DNA of 64,000 bases from Hymenopus coronatus (Eukaryota; Arthropoda; Insecta; Mantodea; Hymenopodidae): NCBI GenBank assembly GCA_030762935.1, contig CM060883.1:97414001-97478000 (forward strand). The letters run 5' to 3'. Below are positions 35,474 through 46,414 of the stretch, in pieces; positions within the stretch are counted from its first letter, which is position 1; every line of letters starts with the position of its first letter. The translations under genes were made by a program, and so were the position numbers. Under the pieces are notes generated by a model. That model was given only the letters and a program-made list of their open reading frames with translations, made no database searches and was not told where the DNA came from.

Positions 35474-36199
35474 ATGGCAAAATCAAAAAATTCCATTAAA
35501 TATGGTACTGAGTTTGGAAAAGAAGTAGTCGAGTGTTGTGGTCCTCACTACTTGATTGTCAGTAGAACAGAGGAAGGAAGAAAGTTCTCTAGCATAAGCT
35601 CATTTGTTATTTTGCTGGTCCTGTAAAATCTTGTATAAGAGCTCATAATGGCATGCTCCTGGTAGAAGCAGAATCAGCACCCCAGGCTGCAAAACTACTA
35701 AAGGCCAAAATGTTAGCCAGCTATCCAGTAAAGGTCGATGTACACAAAAGCTTGAATTCCTCATGCGAAGTGATAAACACCCGCGCATTGGACGGTTTGA
35801 CCTCTGAGGAAATTCAAGAAAATCTTGCTCACCAAGGCGTAACATCTATGTATTGTGTTCAAAGAAAAGTAAATGGAGAATTTGTGCCTACCCGTACCCT
35901 GTTTGTTGCCTTTGATCGGGTAGATCTCCCACAAAGGATAATGGCAGGGTATGAATCCATTGAGGTAAGACCGTATATACCGAACCTGCTCAGATGTTTT
36001 AAATGTCAGCGCTTTGGCCACACCAGTCACTTCTGCAACAGCAAGTCTACCTGTGACAACTGCGGCAAAACCTCGCATGATGGAAAATGCATGTCAGCTC
36101 TGTGTGTTAACTGTAACGGTGAACATCCACCAAGTTCCCGTAATTGTCCCTGTTTTGAAGAGGAAAAGATGGTCCAGGAGACACGGGTTAAAGAGATTA

Positions 36200-37515
36200 G
36201 ATTAGATTAGCATTCTGTAGGTTCATTTAGATCAGGAAGCCACTGAACATAGAACTTGTCAAGACATATACATGTATACATATGTTTATATACAATAGAA
36301 AAAAAAATGTATAAAGCTCGTGCTTAAAGCTTGGCTTACAAAAACAGCAAAATAGACATATAATCACACCATTTGTATTTGAGGCCTCTACTATACTTAA
36401 TGTGCTCTATGAAAGCACATGAACTTTTTTTTTTTTTTTTTTTGCAATCACATAAAAACAAAGAGTATCAAAAATTAGTGTTAAAATGTATAAATAAATA
36501 TAATTTCATTATATGTAACACTAATGTAATATCAGATGATAGACTTCTAACTATCGACATAATAGTTACTACTAGTAATTATATAAAACTAAAATACGAT
36601 TATTGTATTATGTACTCTTCATGAATGTCAACAAATTACAATACATATTTGCAAATATGTTATAGAATTTCCAATGCAAAAATTTACGTTTATGCACTAG
36701 AGTGTAAAATATCAAAGCATCAGGCTTTACAGACCGTGTCATTGCTAAATACTAAAAATTCATTTGACACATTCGTGCAAGTCAAAGTATACATCAGTTT
36801 AATTTGAATATAAAACACACACACTAATATACACAAAATGTAATACATTGTAATACTTATAAATACAATTATTGTTGACAGTATTGTCAGACAGATTTGT
36901 CACTTAAATATTCATCTACAGAGTAAAATGATTTATTGCAAAGGTACTCCTTAAGAGAAGCCATAAAAGCCCTGAAATTTCCAACATTTTCTTTGAGATT
37001 ACTGGGGAGAGCATTAAATATCTTGATTGTTTCATAATATACACGTTTCTGAAAGCAACGAAGATTGGCGTTGGGACGATGAATATATCCCTTTTGTCTA
37101 GTATTAATGTTATGAATTTCCATTTTGTTATAAAACTATGTCGATTAACTGCATAGAATTTTAAAATGGATAATATATAAACACAAGGTAAGGCGAGTAT
37201 GCCCAATATTTTAAATAGTTCTTTACATAACTGTCTGCTATAAGCATTACAGATTATTCATATAGCTTTCTTCTGTATTTGGAATATGCATTTACTATCC
37301 ACTGAATTACCCCAGAATATTATTCCATACTCGATGATGGAGTTAAAGTAGGCAAAATACACTAATTTAAGTGTATCGACAGTGAAATTTAACCAGTGCT
37401 CAGAGAGCATAACATGCTGAGCTAAGTTTAGATGTGATGTAGCTAATATGTGACTTCCAGTCCAAATGCTTATCTACCTGAAGGCCAAGAAATTTGACTT
37501 CATTTAGCTCTTCTA
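36200..37515 (-). mobile_element. Nested 5'-truncated non-LTR retrotransposon
   Basis: Inserted in ORF1 of the larger element, in opposite orientation. On the minus strand it begins at about 37515 within RT, runs through the RT C-terminus and a long AT-rich 3' UTR, and ends in a (CTAAT)n tail abutting the gag codons AAAGAGATTAGAT. 5' truncation and a short repeat tail are typical of target-primed reverse transcription. No clear target-site duplication. Removing it restores the gag frame with one extra codon. Confidence 0.85.
36887..37512 (-). pseudogene. RT C-terminal region of the nested element
   Basis: Minus reading: EELNEVKFLGLQVDKHLDW then SHISYITSKLSSACYAL, a stop, VYFAYFNSIIEYGIIFWGN, IFQIQKKAI, a stop, LFKILGILALPCVYILSIL, and NINTRQKGYIHRPNANL to FYSVDEYL. 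This is the post-palm RT region of Jockey/RTE-like elements abundant in insects (GNS.DSK.IF.LQK+ ... HNYNTR ... F..LP..IK). In-frame stops and one shift are present. The same C-terminal pattern occurs at 45953. Confidence 0.82.
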
Positions 37516-38234
37516 TCAATGTCCTTCTTGGAAGCTCAGAAACTCTTGCGAATCTGCCAACCCTCTGTCCTGAAGTATGGTACCTATAGCTCAGTTGTAG
37601 CTAAATCGGTACAAAGTCGGGAAATCGCAACTCAAACCTGCGATGTAAACGGGGTCACGATTGCAGAAGAGATTCTCACAGCCAGCTCATTTCCTAGGCC
37701 TTCGACTTCAACATCTAAGTCAGTAGCAACATATCCTACATCTGAAACTGTAAAAAGCACTAAAATTAAATCGCCGCCAAAGCAATCGATCTCGACCAAC
37801 AAGTCTGGCAAGCTAATAACATATAAAGAACCAGAAAGAAAGTTCAAGAACACCTATGAGAGAACCGACTTCCTCAAGGAAAGCGTAAAGTTTATTCCTA
37901 AAGCAATAAAGGGAAACAAGAGTCCACGGAGGTCCTCTTCTGAGGATTCGTCTGGGAAGGACTCAGGTCGGCGACTATCATCTTCGCCGGTCTCTATTTC
38001 TAATCGGTTCGAAGTACTCGAACCGAAATTTTCAATTGGAAAGAGGTCCTCCCAAGTGGAGGAGATGGAGGAAGGTGATACTGCTCCCACTGCCAGAAGG
38101 ACAGCGACAAAGAGGCAGGATCATCCTCCCGCAGAAGGTGTCTTCCCGACACCTAAAAAGAATAAACTCGACCGACCTCGCAGCCTTCAAAATAGAAACA
38201 ACCACAATGTACAACTTATCCCATTATAAAGGAC

Positions 38235-41200
38235 ATGGCTATTCTACAATGGAACATACGTGGAATAAGAACACACCGACCTGAGCTTGAACTGCTGCTT
38301 AACCAGAACGATCCTTATGTCGTATGTTTGCAAGAGACTAAGCTCCGTCCACAAGACAGCTTCAAAATCAAACGCTACACCTCTATAAGGTGTGATCTAT
38401 CACCGGAAGAGGGTGTACCTGCGCACGGAGGCACTATGATGCTCATCAGAGATGATGTATTCGCGCAATCTGTATCATTACAGTCCGACATCCAGTCAGT
38501 AGCTGTAAGGATTAAACTGTCACATACCAGATTCACCATTTGTAATATATACCTTCCTCCGAGTGACGACCTCTCGCTCACTGATTTATAGGATCGAGTT
38601 TCTCAACTACCAACACCTTTTCTTTTGGTAGGTGTTGTAAATGTTCACCATCCACTTTGGGGCTCACCTCGGGCTTGTGCGAGAGGTAAGATAATTGCTG
38701 ATTTCCTGAATAATTCTAATATAATTCTCCTGAACACCGGAGAACCTACATTTCTTTCTGATGCTTTCAACAGTTTTTCACACTTGGATTTAGCAGTTTG
38801 TTCACCACCATTAGCATCTTCCTTACAGTGGAATATCATCTCTGATCTACATTCTAGTGACCACTTTCTATGTCTTATCAGTCTCTTGTCACAAGATACA
38901 TGTTCCACACGTTTACCTAGATGGCGCATAGATCAAGCCAACTGGAACCTTTACTCCCAGTTGGCTGTCTTTTATTACAACGAGCACGACTCTGTGAATG
39001 TCTTAGTGGAGCACCTCACAAAAAATATTCTTGATGCTGCCGAGCAGTCTATTCCACGGTCGACGACCCAAACCAGTCGTCGATTTCGGGTACCTTGGTG
39101 GAATGATGAATGCCGGAATGCCATTCGTGCTCGCAGGCGTGCTCTCAGGATTTTCCAACGTCGCCCAACACTGGATAACCTGATTGAGTATAAAAAGATG
39201 CGTGCCAAATCTAGGCAGGTTGTTAAGGATAACAAAAAGACATCATGGAGCAAGTTTGTAGCGTCATTCAATCGACATACACCTTCCTCTATCGTATGGG
39301 ATAAGTTAAGGCGCGTGGATGGAAAAACGACTCATACGCCAATCGCCGGTCTTAAAACAGCTGTAGGAGATGTTGTTGATAAGTTTGACGTGGCCAACAC
39401 TTTTGGCAGTGCTTTCGCTCAAGTGTCTAGCTCAGAGAATTATTCACCTGATTTTCTTCCCGTTAAGGCTCAGGTGGAATCGCAAGGTTTCAACTTTCGT
39501 TCTAAAAATCTTGAAGATTACAATCGACTCTTCACCATGAGGGAGCTAGACCATGCACTATCATCTTCGCGAAACTCTGCACCAGGTCCTGATGGAATAC
39601 ACGTCCAAATGTTGCAACATCTCTCTCCTGAAGGTAAGGCCTTCCTACTCGAGGTCTATAATCGTGTTTGGCGGGCAGGAATAATACGTTCCCTACACAA
39701 CTGGAACATACGTGGACGCCTTCCGTTATTCATTCAGGAGTTTATGAGGGACCGCGTTTTCCGAGCAAGGGTCAGCTCGATTTTATCAAATATTTTTGTT
39801 CAAGAGAACGGAGTGCCACAGGGATCGGTACTAAGCGTCACGCTGTTTGCTATAGCAATTAATTCTATCTTGAAATGTATTCTCCTAGGAGTATCGTCCT
39901 GCTTATTCGTAGACGACTTTGCCATCTATTGTACTTCTCAGCGCACACTTCTTTTGGAATGCAGCGGTGTTTAGACAACCTCTCAGATTGGAGCTCTAAA
40001 AACGCTTTCGCTTCTCAACTGAGAAATCACTTGCGTGAACTTCTGGCGCCGCAGGAGGCGATTACCAGTTTCGCTGCGGTTTGGTACAGTTTTACTACCA
40101 TTCGCGGATGAGACGAGATTCATTGGGTTGATATTCGATAGAAAACTTTGTTGGTCACCACAAATAGCACAGCTGAAAGCGCGCTGTAACCGTTTTCTGA
40201 ATTTTCTACGGATACTAGGTGGCAAATCTTGGGGAGCGGTTCGGACAGTCTTGCTGCGACTTTATCGCGCACTGACCCGAGCCAAGTTAGATTACGGATG
40301 CATAATTTATTCTTCGGCAAGACCATCTGTGCTTAGAAGATTACACACTGTCCATAATCAGGGTATTCGTGTGGCTGTTGGAGCTTTTCCAACCAGTCCA
40401 GTAGCCAGCCTTTATGCTGAATCGGCAGGACCCCCTCTGCAGTGTAGGCGCGATATCCTGTTAACAAATTATGGCTGTGGGCTAAAGTGCATGCCTTCGC
40501 ATCCAACGTTCACTCCTTTTATTAACACCGAGCTGGACGAACGTTATAGAAATATCTCAATTAGTCCAGGGCCCCCAGGTGTTCACTTCCGAAAGCTTCT
40601 TCATAAGCACGATATCGTAATGCCTAGAATGTTTCCCAAGGGAGAAAGGGTGCACCCACCTTGGTTACTTATAACATCCCACGTAAACCTCGGGATGAGG
40701 GCATACCGAAAGTCTGCAATGCCTTTTTCTAGTATCCGTAGATGTTTTTTAGAATTTTTGTCAAACTACAATGACCGAACTTGTATATATACTGACGGAA
40801 GTAAGTGTACCGTTGGTGTTGGGTGTGCCTTTGTTTATGATACCGAACAATATACATTCCGTTTTCATAGTGGCACATATATTTATAGTGCAGAGCTATA
40901 CGCAATATATCGAGCCATTCTGCACGTTGGCCGTCGAAATTTAAGTGACTGCCTTATATTGAGTAATTCCCTGAGTGCACTTCACAGCTTTGGTGATCTC
41001 TATAACTATCATCCTATCGTGCAGCGTATCCAGGATGCCCTCCACGCTTTATATACTTCCAGGGTTAATTTGGAGTGTGCATGGATTCCTAGTCACATTG
41101 GCTTGCCGGGGAATGAACTGGCAGATTTTGCAGCAAAGACGGCAACCACCGAGCCCAGTACAAAAATGTCTTGTATAACATCGGAAGACTTTAAGCTTGT

Positions 41201-41505
41201 TGTGCGCAGGGCGATACTTTCGTGCTGGCACGAAGAGTGGTCAGCTCTCTGCGGAAACAAGCTTAGAGTAGTGAAGTCAATCTCGACAGGAGGAAGTAAT
41301 TTTGGCTCGTTTGCGTTTTGGCCACTGCAATTTTACACATAGTTTCCTTTTTAAGAGTGAATCTGCTCCATTGTGTCAGCTTTGTAGAGAAGATTTGTCT
41401 GTCCATCATGTGTTGCTAGATTGTGTTAATCTAGCACATTCGGGAATCACTGCAACTGCCGGTCAGTCTTACAGAAGTCCTGGCCGGACGATAGTCAAGC
41501 AGTAG
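38235..41505 (+). pseudogene. Retrotransposon ORF2 (endonuclease, RT, RNase H), defective
   Basis: Starts MAILQWNIRGIRTHRP with YVVCLQETKL (endonuclease Asn and Glu). A TAG at 38589-38591 interrupts the frame. The GDFN catalytic motif reads VGVVNVHHPLWGS, losing Asp; SDHF is kept. In the RT, SAPGPDGIHVQML is followed at about 39685 directly by RSLHNWNIRGRLPLFIQEF: the segment with YRPISL and the catalytic motif-A Asp is missing. GVPQGSVLS and FVDDFAIYC remain. Frames shift near 39970 and 41300. RNase H has YTDGSK, SAELYAIYRA, LSNSLSAL (second Asp is Asn) and SHIGLPGNELAD. The tail has PLCQLCREDLSVHHVLLDC. It would have nicked and copied target DNA; it is now dead several times over. Confidence 0.92.
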
Positions 41506-41774
41506 TTAAGATTTTTAAATTTTTATTGAAGATGCTGTTCAAATTTTGGATTTAGTTGTTTTATCCTTGTTTTTGCATTAGTTTTGATTTTCTTTTCTCT
41601 TTTTCTCAAATCATCAATCTGTTGCTTTTTCTATGATTACTTTTATACATTAATTTTTAGATTAATCTTTCGTTCTTATTTATAATATTTCTTATTGAGC
41701 TTTATCTCTGGCTTTTGCCTTGATTTGTTTGATAAGGGCGCTGATGACCTTGTAGTTGAGCACCCATAAACACT

Positions 41775-41816
<42 letters not shown>
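41506..41816 (+). repeat. Retrotransposon 3' UTR and (CAT)n tail
   Basis: T-rich 3' UTR with GCGCTGATGACCTTGTAG before a pure CAT repeat (about 41775-41816). Such short-repeat tails serve as the priming end in I-like elements. Confidence 0.85.
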
Positions 41817-41819
<3 letters not shown>

Positions 41820-41830
41820 AACAAATTAAC
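41817..41830. repeat. Right target-site duplication (14 bp)
   Basis: CATAACAAATTAAC directly after the CAT tail, identical to 35036-35049. The first four bases could also be counted as tail. Confidence 0.88.
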
Positions 41831-42345
41831 AATCAAACAAATATTATAATAAGAGGTTGCAAAATATTTTCATACAGTGTTTTATACACTTGTATGAAAA
41901 ACAAATGTTATCAATAAATGCCATTATTTGAAGTTACATTGAATTATTATTTGAAAATCAATATGTTTGTAATTACCGTACTAAGTTTGCAATTATATTA
42001 TTAAATAGATCAATTATCACACTTTTTTGGATTGTTATATTGGTAGAATAAAGGTTTCCAAATTACTTTAAGTTTCATAATCATCTTACATTACTAATTG
42101 GAGTGGACGAGCCATATACATTAGCATGTTAACAAATATATGATCATTCACAGCATGTTGTCCATTCCTCAAGTAACCAGCAAACACAACTATGTACATC
42201 TGAATTTTGAGAGAGTAGCAAAGTACTCAATCACTGGTGCAATCTATTGCTCAAGACTGATGCCACTGAAGAGGCTCTTTTACACCCTTCTCTCTCAATA
42301 CTTAAACTTTGTTTTTATAAGTTCTTGTTTAGTCAGAACTGTTAA
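41831..42345 (+). other. Intron segment right of the retrotransposon
   Basis: AT-rich with no recognised element. The ORF at 42140-42352 has no domain features. Confidence 0.55.
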
Positions 42346-42349
42346 GCAG

Positions 42350-42560
42350 TAAGACAGACAAAATAGTTATGGGAGTAGCATGTGTATCTCACATTCAAGA
42401 GGTTCCGTGTTTGAATCTATTTTAGGGTGAGTAACCCGAATAAGGTTTTATCCACAGATTTTCTCTTATCCTGAAAAGACAAATGTTGAGTAACTTTAAG
42501 CTCCATGGACCCCGGGTTCATTTGAGCTTAATTTCACCAGTTCCATTCATCATCCAATAT
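42350..42560 (+). repeat. tRNA-derived SINE (family 1), plus orientation
   Basis: GAGGTTCCGTGTTTGAATCT (B-box-like) is followed by GGGTGAGTAACCCGAATAAG, TCCTGAAAAGACAAATG, GAGTAACTTAAGCTCCATG-like words and TTCATCATCC. The same order occurs reversed at 53310-53585. Two copies with tRNA-like heads define the family. Confidence 0.75.
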
Positions 42561-42734
42561 TACCTAGCAGGATAGTTGGTCAGCAGGAGTGGAGAAAATT
42601 ATGTGATTAACAGGAATGGGAGACAAAAGGATGCTGAAGAAGAAAAATATAAATGGATTCTGGAGGTTAATAACAAGCAGACTAAAAGATTAGAAAGGCA
42701 AGAGATATGGAGATGTTTAGAACATAAACTAAAT

Positions 42735-42850
42735 AAGAGATGAAGCATTCCTGACAGAATAATGTCTCTAAATCTTCTCACACTTCTAGTCAGCTAAATA
42801 TGTGGCTTACAACTGACATTTTGAAGGTGTTCATCATCTTTATTCTCAGG
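42735..42850 (-). repeat. Penelope-type terminal module, diverged copy
   Basis: Aligns along its length with the better copy at 52085-52235 (AAATCTTCTC, CTTCTAG, TCAGCTAAATATGTGGCTTAC, TTCTCAGGATA). On the minus strand the hammerhead-like core is degraded: CCTGAGAATAAAGATGATG, then TTCAAAATGTCAGTTG. Confidence 0.5.
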
Positions 42851-42859
42851 ATAAATGAT

Positions 42860-44030
42860 GAAAATGGAAGTCTTAATTTGCATATTTATAGTGCCAGAAT
42901 AAAGCTGAAATCTGACAGGCTTGTAACATTTTCTTGGCCATAGCACCTTGTATTTTATATGATGGAGATATGGGGATGTACTTGACAGGAAACTATTTAT
43001 AGTATTTTGCTCATGTGATATTTTTTAATTTGAACATGGATCTGACAGGAAACTTTTTAAGGCACAAGCGTTTTTTTTTTAATTCAAGCATAACTTATTG
43101 AAGAAACTGTGAAAGTGTTTAAAATCTTGGATGGTGATAGGTTGAAAACCAGGTGTTAAGTCTTTTTATCATCAATTTCCATGATGAACTTCGTTGTAGG
43201 CAAATCACAGTTAAGATTATTTGTTTCAAATTAGATGGCTAAGGTTTGTTTTATTCATCTTTTGCATTGGTTGAAACACTTTGCCACTATCTTGGTCCTG
43301 TGTCTTATCAATCTGTGTTCACAAGGAACGTGACAAGTACCCAGGTACCTTTACTCGCCTACCTAATTTCTCATTTTAGGTGGTGACTTGTGGATGGTTT
43401 AGATGCCATATTTGTATCTTTCCCAAGAAATTGCAGGCTATTGTGCTGCTTATCTTTCTCTTAAGTCTAGCTCTTTTCGAAGCAGCTGTAACATCCATAT
43501 TGTTGGAGATTGAGCTTTAGGTGTTGAATTTCTGTTTGAAAGTTATCAGGATCTGACACAGAAACTGCTCTGTGTGCCAATGTGTTAGTGCCCATTTATT
43601 GAGATTTATGTCAGAAACTGTTTGCATTGAGATATATAGATAGATTGGTACATGTAGGTTTTATGATAGATGCATGATTAAGAATTTTGTCCCTTTTTCT
43701 GGAAACAAAGATGCCCAGGAAAGAGAAGGAACTATCCCGAATTCCATGAAGATATGATTGGAAGGTTGGCAAGAAAATGTGGCAGAGTGGCAAATCACAA
43801 ACAGGTCACATAATACCTAAAAAAGCCAATTTATATGCCTCATAGGGATTATGCTCTAGAAACTCCATTTAGAAATTGGCAATGCAGGTGAGAGCAGGCA
43901 GCTATCTAATGGCTCCTGTCCCTAACCTCACTTTTCTTAAGGATTACACTATGCTGAGCAAGAATATGGCAACAAGAATTTTTTTCTACGAAAATCTGTC
44001 TGATGTGTTGTAAAACAGATTCATGATCGC
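42860..44030 (+). other. Intron F-G, no gene recognised
   Basis: AT-rich. The part nearest 44030 may be decayed 3' sequence of the minus-strand transposon-like pseudogene next to it. Nothing else is supportable. Confidence 0.5.
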
Positions 44031-44036
44031 TTACCT

Positions 44037-45625
44037 TTAGTAAATATGCTTTTTGTTTGCTTCCCTCTTGTAGTCGAGTTGAGGAGCATCCAGCAAGCTT
44101 GACTCCACTTTCCCTGGTAATGTGTTTCCATTAATGATATTTGTTGGTGGAAATGCTCCCCATGTCCATTGCTTACTTCCCCACAACTTTAGGAAAACAT
44201 GTCGCATTCCATTTTCTGATAAGATGATAGCAAATTGTAACAAGGTCCTCGTTTGTGTCCCAAAAAGTTGTTTACGACTTCTCTAAAGGAAATCCATGCC
44301 TCTCTCTCAACATCATTTAAGATGTTTTCACATATCTCATCTTGGTGAACTTGACGAATCTGTGGGCCAACAAAAACTCCTTCCTTTAACTTGGCCTCGC
44401 TTATTCTTGGAAATTTTGTAATTAGGATTTTAATACCATTTCAGTCCAACTTTTTAGCTAGGCTTTTGATGAGTCCAAGTTTTTATGTAGTGGAGGAATT
44501 AAAATGTTCTTAGATTCCATCAGAGGTTCATGTTTAACATTAATTTTTTCAGTTTTCACAACTTGACGTAATGGCCATTGCTTTTTTATGAAATGCAAAA
44601 CTCTATCTTTACTGTCCCATTCATGTATGAAATAACAGTATTTAGTGTAACCTAGTTGGAGTCCAGTAACTATTGTAATCAAATTGGATTAATTAAAGTG
44701 GTGTGCGTATTAACACACACTTCACTTTTAATGTACAGGACAACTGTTTCGCAGACTGTTGCCCGCACCCTCAGCTGTTGGACCACTACTGCGGGTTTGG
44801 ATTCCAAGTTGAGGTTGTGGGTGTGTTGGTTGTGGTGGCATCTGTTGAGACTTGTTAAGCAATCCTTAGGGGTGGAACTCCATGTTCATCAATGTGTGGC
44901 CGTATTTGTGGATTAGATTTTCTCCCATGCTGATAATTGAAACGGATTTGAAAGTTCTTTCAATAGTTTGATGTTCAGGTTGATTTCATGGTGTGCTACT
45001 GCAGATTTGTCCGGCTGTTTTGACATGATGTGTCCTCAGTGTGTGTTAATACATACCACTTTAATTAATCCAATTTGATTATGCCTTCACTGTAAGCAGC
45101 TTCAAAATTATACAATTATAATATTGTAATTACTTTGAAAACTTCATATATTTTCTATTTATACATGTCATAATGAATTGAATCAAAAAGAAGTTTCAGG
45201 CTGCCATGTGATTCCTTCATGTGCATGGAGTAACCAATAGGAATTGATGGCATGGACTAATACAGCTTTGAGAATTAATTTTGAAGCATCTATAAACATC
45301 AATCTGCCATTGATCAGAGATGTGATTAATGTTTAGAGCAGTCAATAAGCCACTCACATCACTAAAACAGCTTCCTCAGAAGAATATTTCTCAAGATGTT
45401 TCTGATGGTTGTCAGCAACATAGTTCCATTGTTGCAACCTGGAGGCTAACATCTCGGCCTGGGCTATAGAAAGTTCCAGGTCTCTGACTAAATCATTTAA
45501 TTCACTAAGAGTAATTTTGTGATGTTCAGATTTAACATCCAGTACAGAGTCAGATTCTGTAGATATGGAGGTTGTGGATCACAATGTCTAAGGATGTTGG
45601 CACAGGTAGCTCATCACTAAGGGTG
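44037..45625 (-). pseudogene. Transposon-like gene of a widespread arthropod family, split by a MITE
   Basis: Minus reading across frames. N-terminal: ITLSELNDLVRDLELSIAQ and EMLASRLQQWNYVADNH (about 45540-45400), then LMFIDASKLILKAVLVHA. After the MITE: MITIVTGLQLGYTKYCYF, EWDSKDRVLHFI, ILIPPLHKNLD, KFPRISEAKLKEGVFVGPQI, EAWISFREVVNNFLGHKRG, then a frameshifted NGHGEHFHQQISLMETHYQ with GKWSQ. I recognise this block order from large numbers of uncharacterised insect, spider and fish proteins that behave like a transposable element, but cannot name a curated family. Many stops and shifts; no function. Confidence 0.6.
44676..45081. mobile_element. MITE with ~45-bp terminal inverted repeats
   Basis: Left end TAATCAAATTGGATTAATTA...GTGGTGTGCGTATTAACACACACT. 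The right end is its reverse complement with one mismatch and a 2-nt gap. 406 bp in total, no transposase. It splits the reading of the surrounding pseudogene (sequence of the same family lies on both sides), which fixes it as an insertion. TA at the ends would fit a Tc1/mariner-type duplication. Confidence 0.85.
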
Positions 45626-45639
45626 CAGGACGAGCAGAG

Positions 45640-45950
45640 GAATGTATCCTGGGATATACAAGCCATCTTTTTATATTTCATCAGACCCCAGACCAGGATA
45701 ATGGGCAAGGACATCACTTATGTACTCATGCATGTTAGGACGCCTGTATTTTCCAACCCATCAGTACTTGTTTCATTCTCAGGGAATTTACTTGTATAGT
45801 ATGTTGCAAGAAGTGAAAAATGCTTTCAAAAAAGCACAAAATTGATAGTGAGTGCATGAAATACAATGGGTGTTGGCTCAGTAAAGCAGCTTGTGAACAT
45901 GTGTTAAAAAAGGATACTAACCATCTACTCTCTATATGCTTATAGAGCAA
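45640..45950 (-). other. Probable 5' part of the transposon-like pseudogene and debris
   Basis: Non-coding by inspection. It may include decayed 5' sequence of the pseudogene at 44037-45625, and upstream debris of the non-LTR fragment at 45953. The 75- and 92-codon ORFs here show no domain. Confidence 0.35.
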
Positions 45951-45952
45951 TA

Positions 45953-46285
45953 ATGTTTGTAATTGACAAGTGTGAACAAATAAAAAATAAACAAATGTAT
46001 GAATACAATACAAGAGGCAACATGAACTATTATAGATGTAATGTAAATAAAACTGTATCAGTGAAAGATGTACAATATCTAGGAATTAAGCTTTTTAACA
46101 AGTTACCCCCAAAAATTAAAGCAATCGCAGAGGTGTCAAAACGACAATTTAACTTAAAATTGAAGGCATATCTGTTAAATAGATGTTTATATGATTTGGA
46201 TGAGCTATAAATTATGACTTTGTACAAATGTATATATGAAATGACGTGTCTAAAATCAATGTATTGATAAACTGGACGAAATAAA

Positions 46286-46357
<72 letters not shown>

Positions 46358-46358
46358 G
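45953..46358 (+). mobile_element. 5'-truncated non-LTR element, RT C-terminus plus (TTA)n tail
   Basis: The ORF to 46210 reads NKQMYEYNTRGNMNYYR, GIKLFNKLPPKIKAIAE, LKAYLLNRCLYDLDEL-stop: the C-terminus of Jockey/RTE-like RT (YNTR ... G.K.FN.LP..IK ... L...L....FY.LDE). It is followed by an AT-rich 3' UTR, AAATAAATA, and a pure TTA tract from about 46284 to 46357. The ORF end is intact; everything upstream is missing. Confidence 0.8.
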
Positions 46359-46414
46359 ATTTGTGAAGATGTATTACAGTTACAAAGACATTAGCAGACA
46401 AAACTTTCAGCCTG

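Larger units (their letters stand above)
35474..38229 (+). pseudogene. Retrotransposon ORF1 (gag-like, CCHC zinc knuckles), split
   Basis: ATG at 35474 opens 50 codons (MAKSKNSIKYGTEFG...) ending at TAA 35624-35626. A frameshift near 35600 returns to the real frame (FAGPVKSCIRAHNGMLLVEA). The 35653-36210 part ends with CFKCQRFGHTSHFC, CDNCGKTSHDGKC and CVNCNGEHPPSSRNC, three zinc knuckles that would bind element RNA. A nested insert interrupts after VKEIR at about 36203. The frame resumes at 37519 with MSFLEAQKLLRICQPS, a Ser/Lys-rich tail, and a stop just 5 bp before ORF2. So: one frameshift and one insertion. Confidence 0.88.
35050..41816 (+). mobile_element. Full-length RNase H-bearing non-LTR retrotransposon (I-like), broken
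   Basis: Starts with CCCCCCAGGGGCC and ends in a (CAT)n tail, bounded by perfect 14-bp duplications. Order: 5' UTR, gag-like ORF1 with CCHC knuckles, ORF2 with AP endonuclease, RT, RNase H and a C-terminal Cys/His segment, then 3' UTR. That architecture is typical of the I superfamily. The interval is 6767 bp, of which about 1.3 kb is a nested retrotransposon. Clearly GC-richer than the surrounding intron. Both ORFs are disrupted. Confidence 0.93.

Noticed and set aside
38625..39974. Intact RT ORF of 449 codons
   Set aside because: It is open but lacks RT motif A and is cut off from its endonuclease by a stop, so it is part of a defective ORF2.
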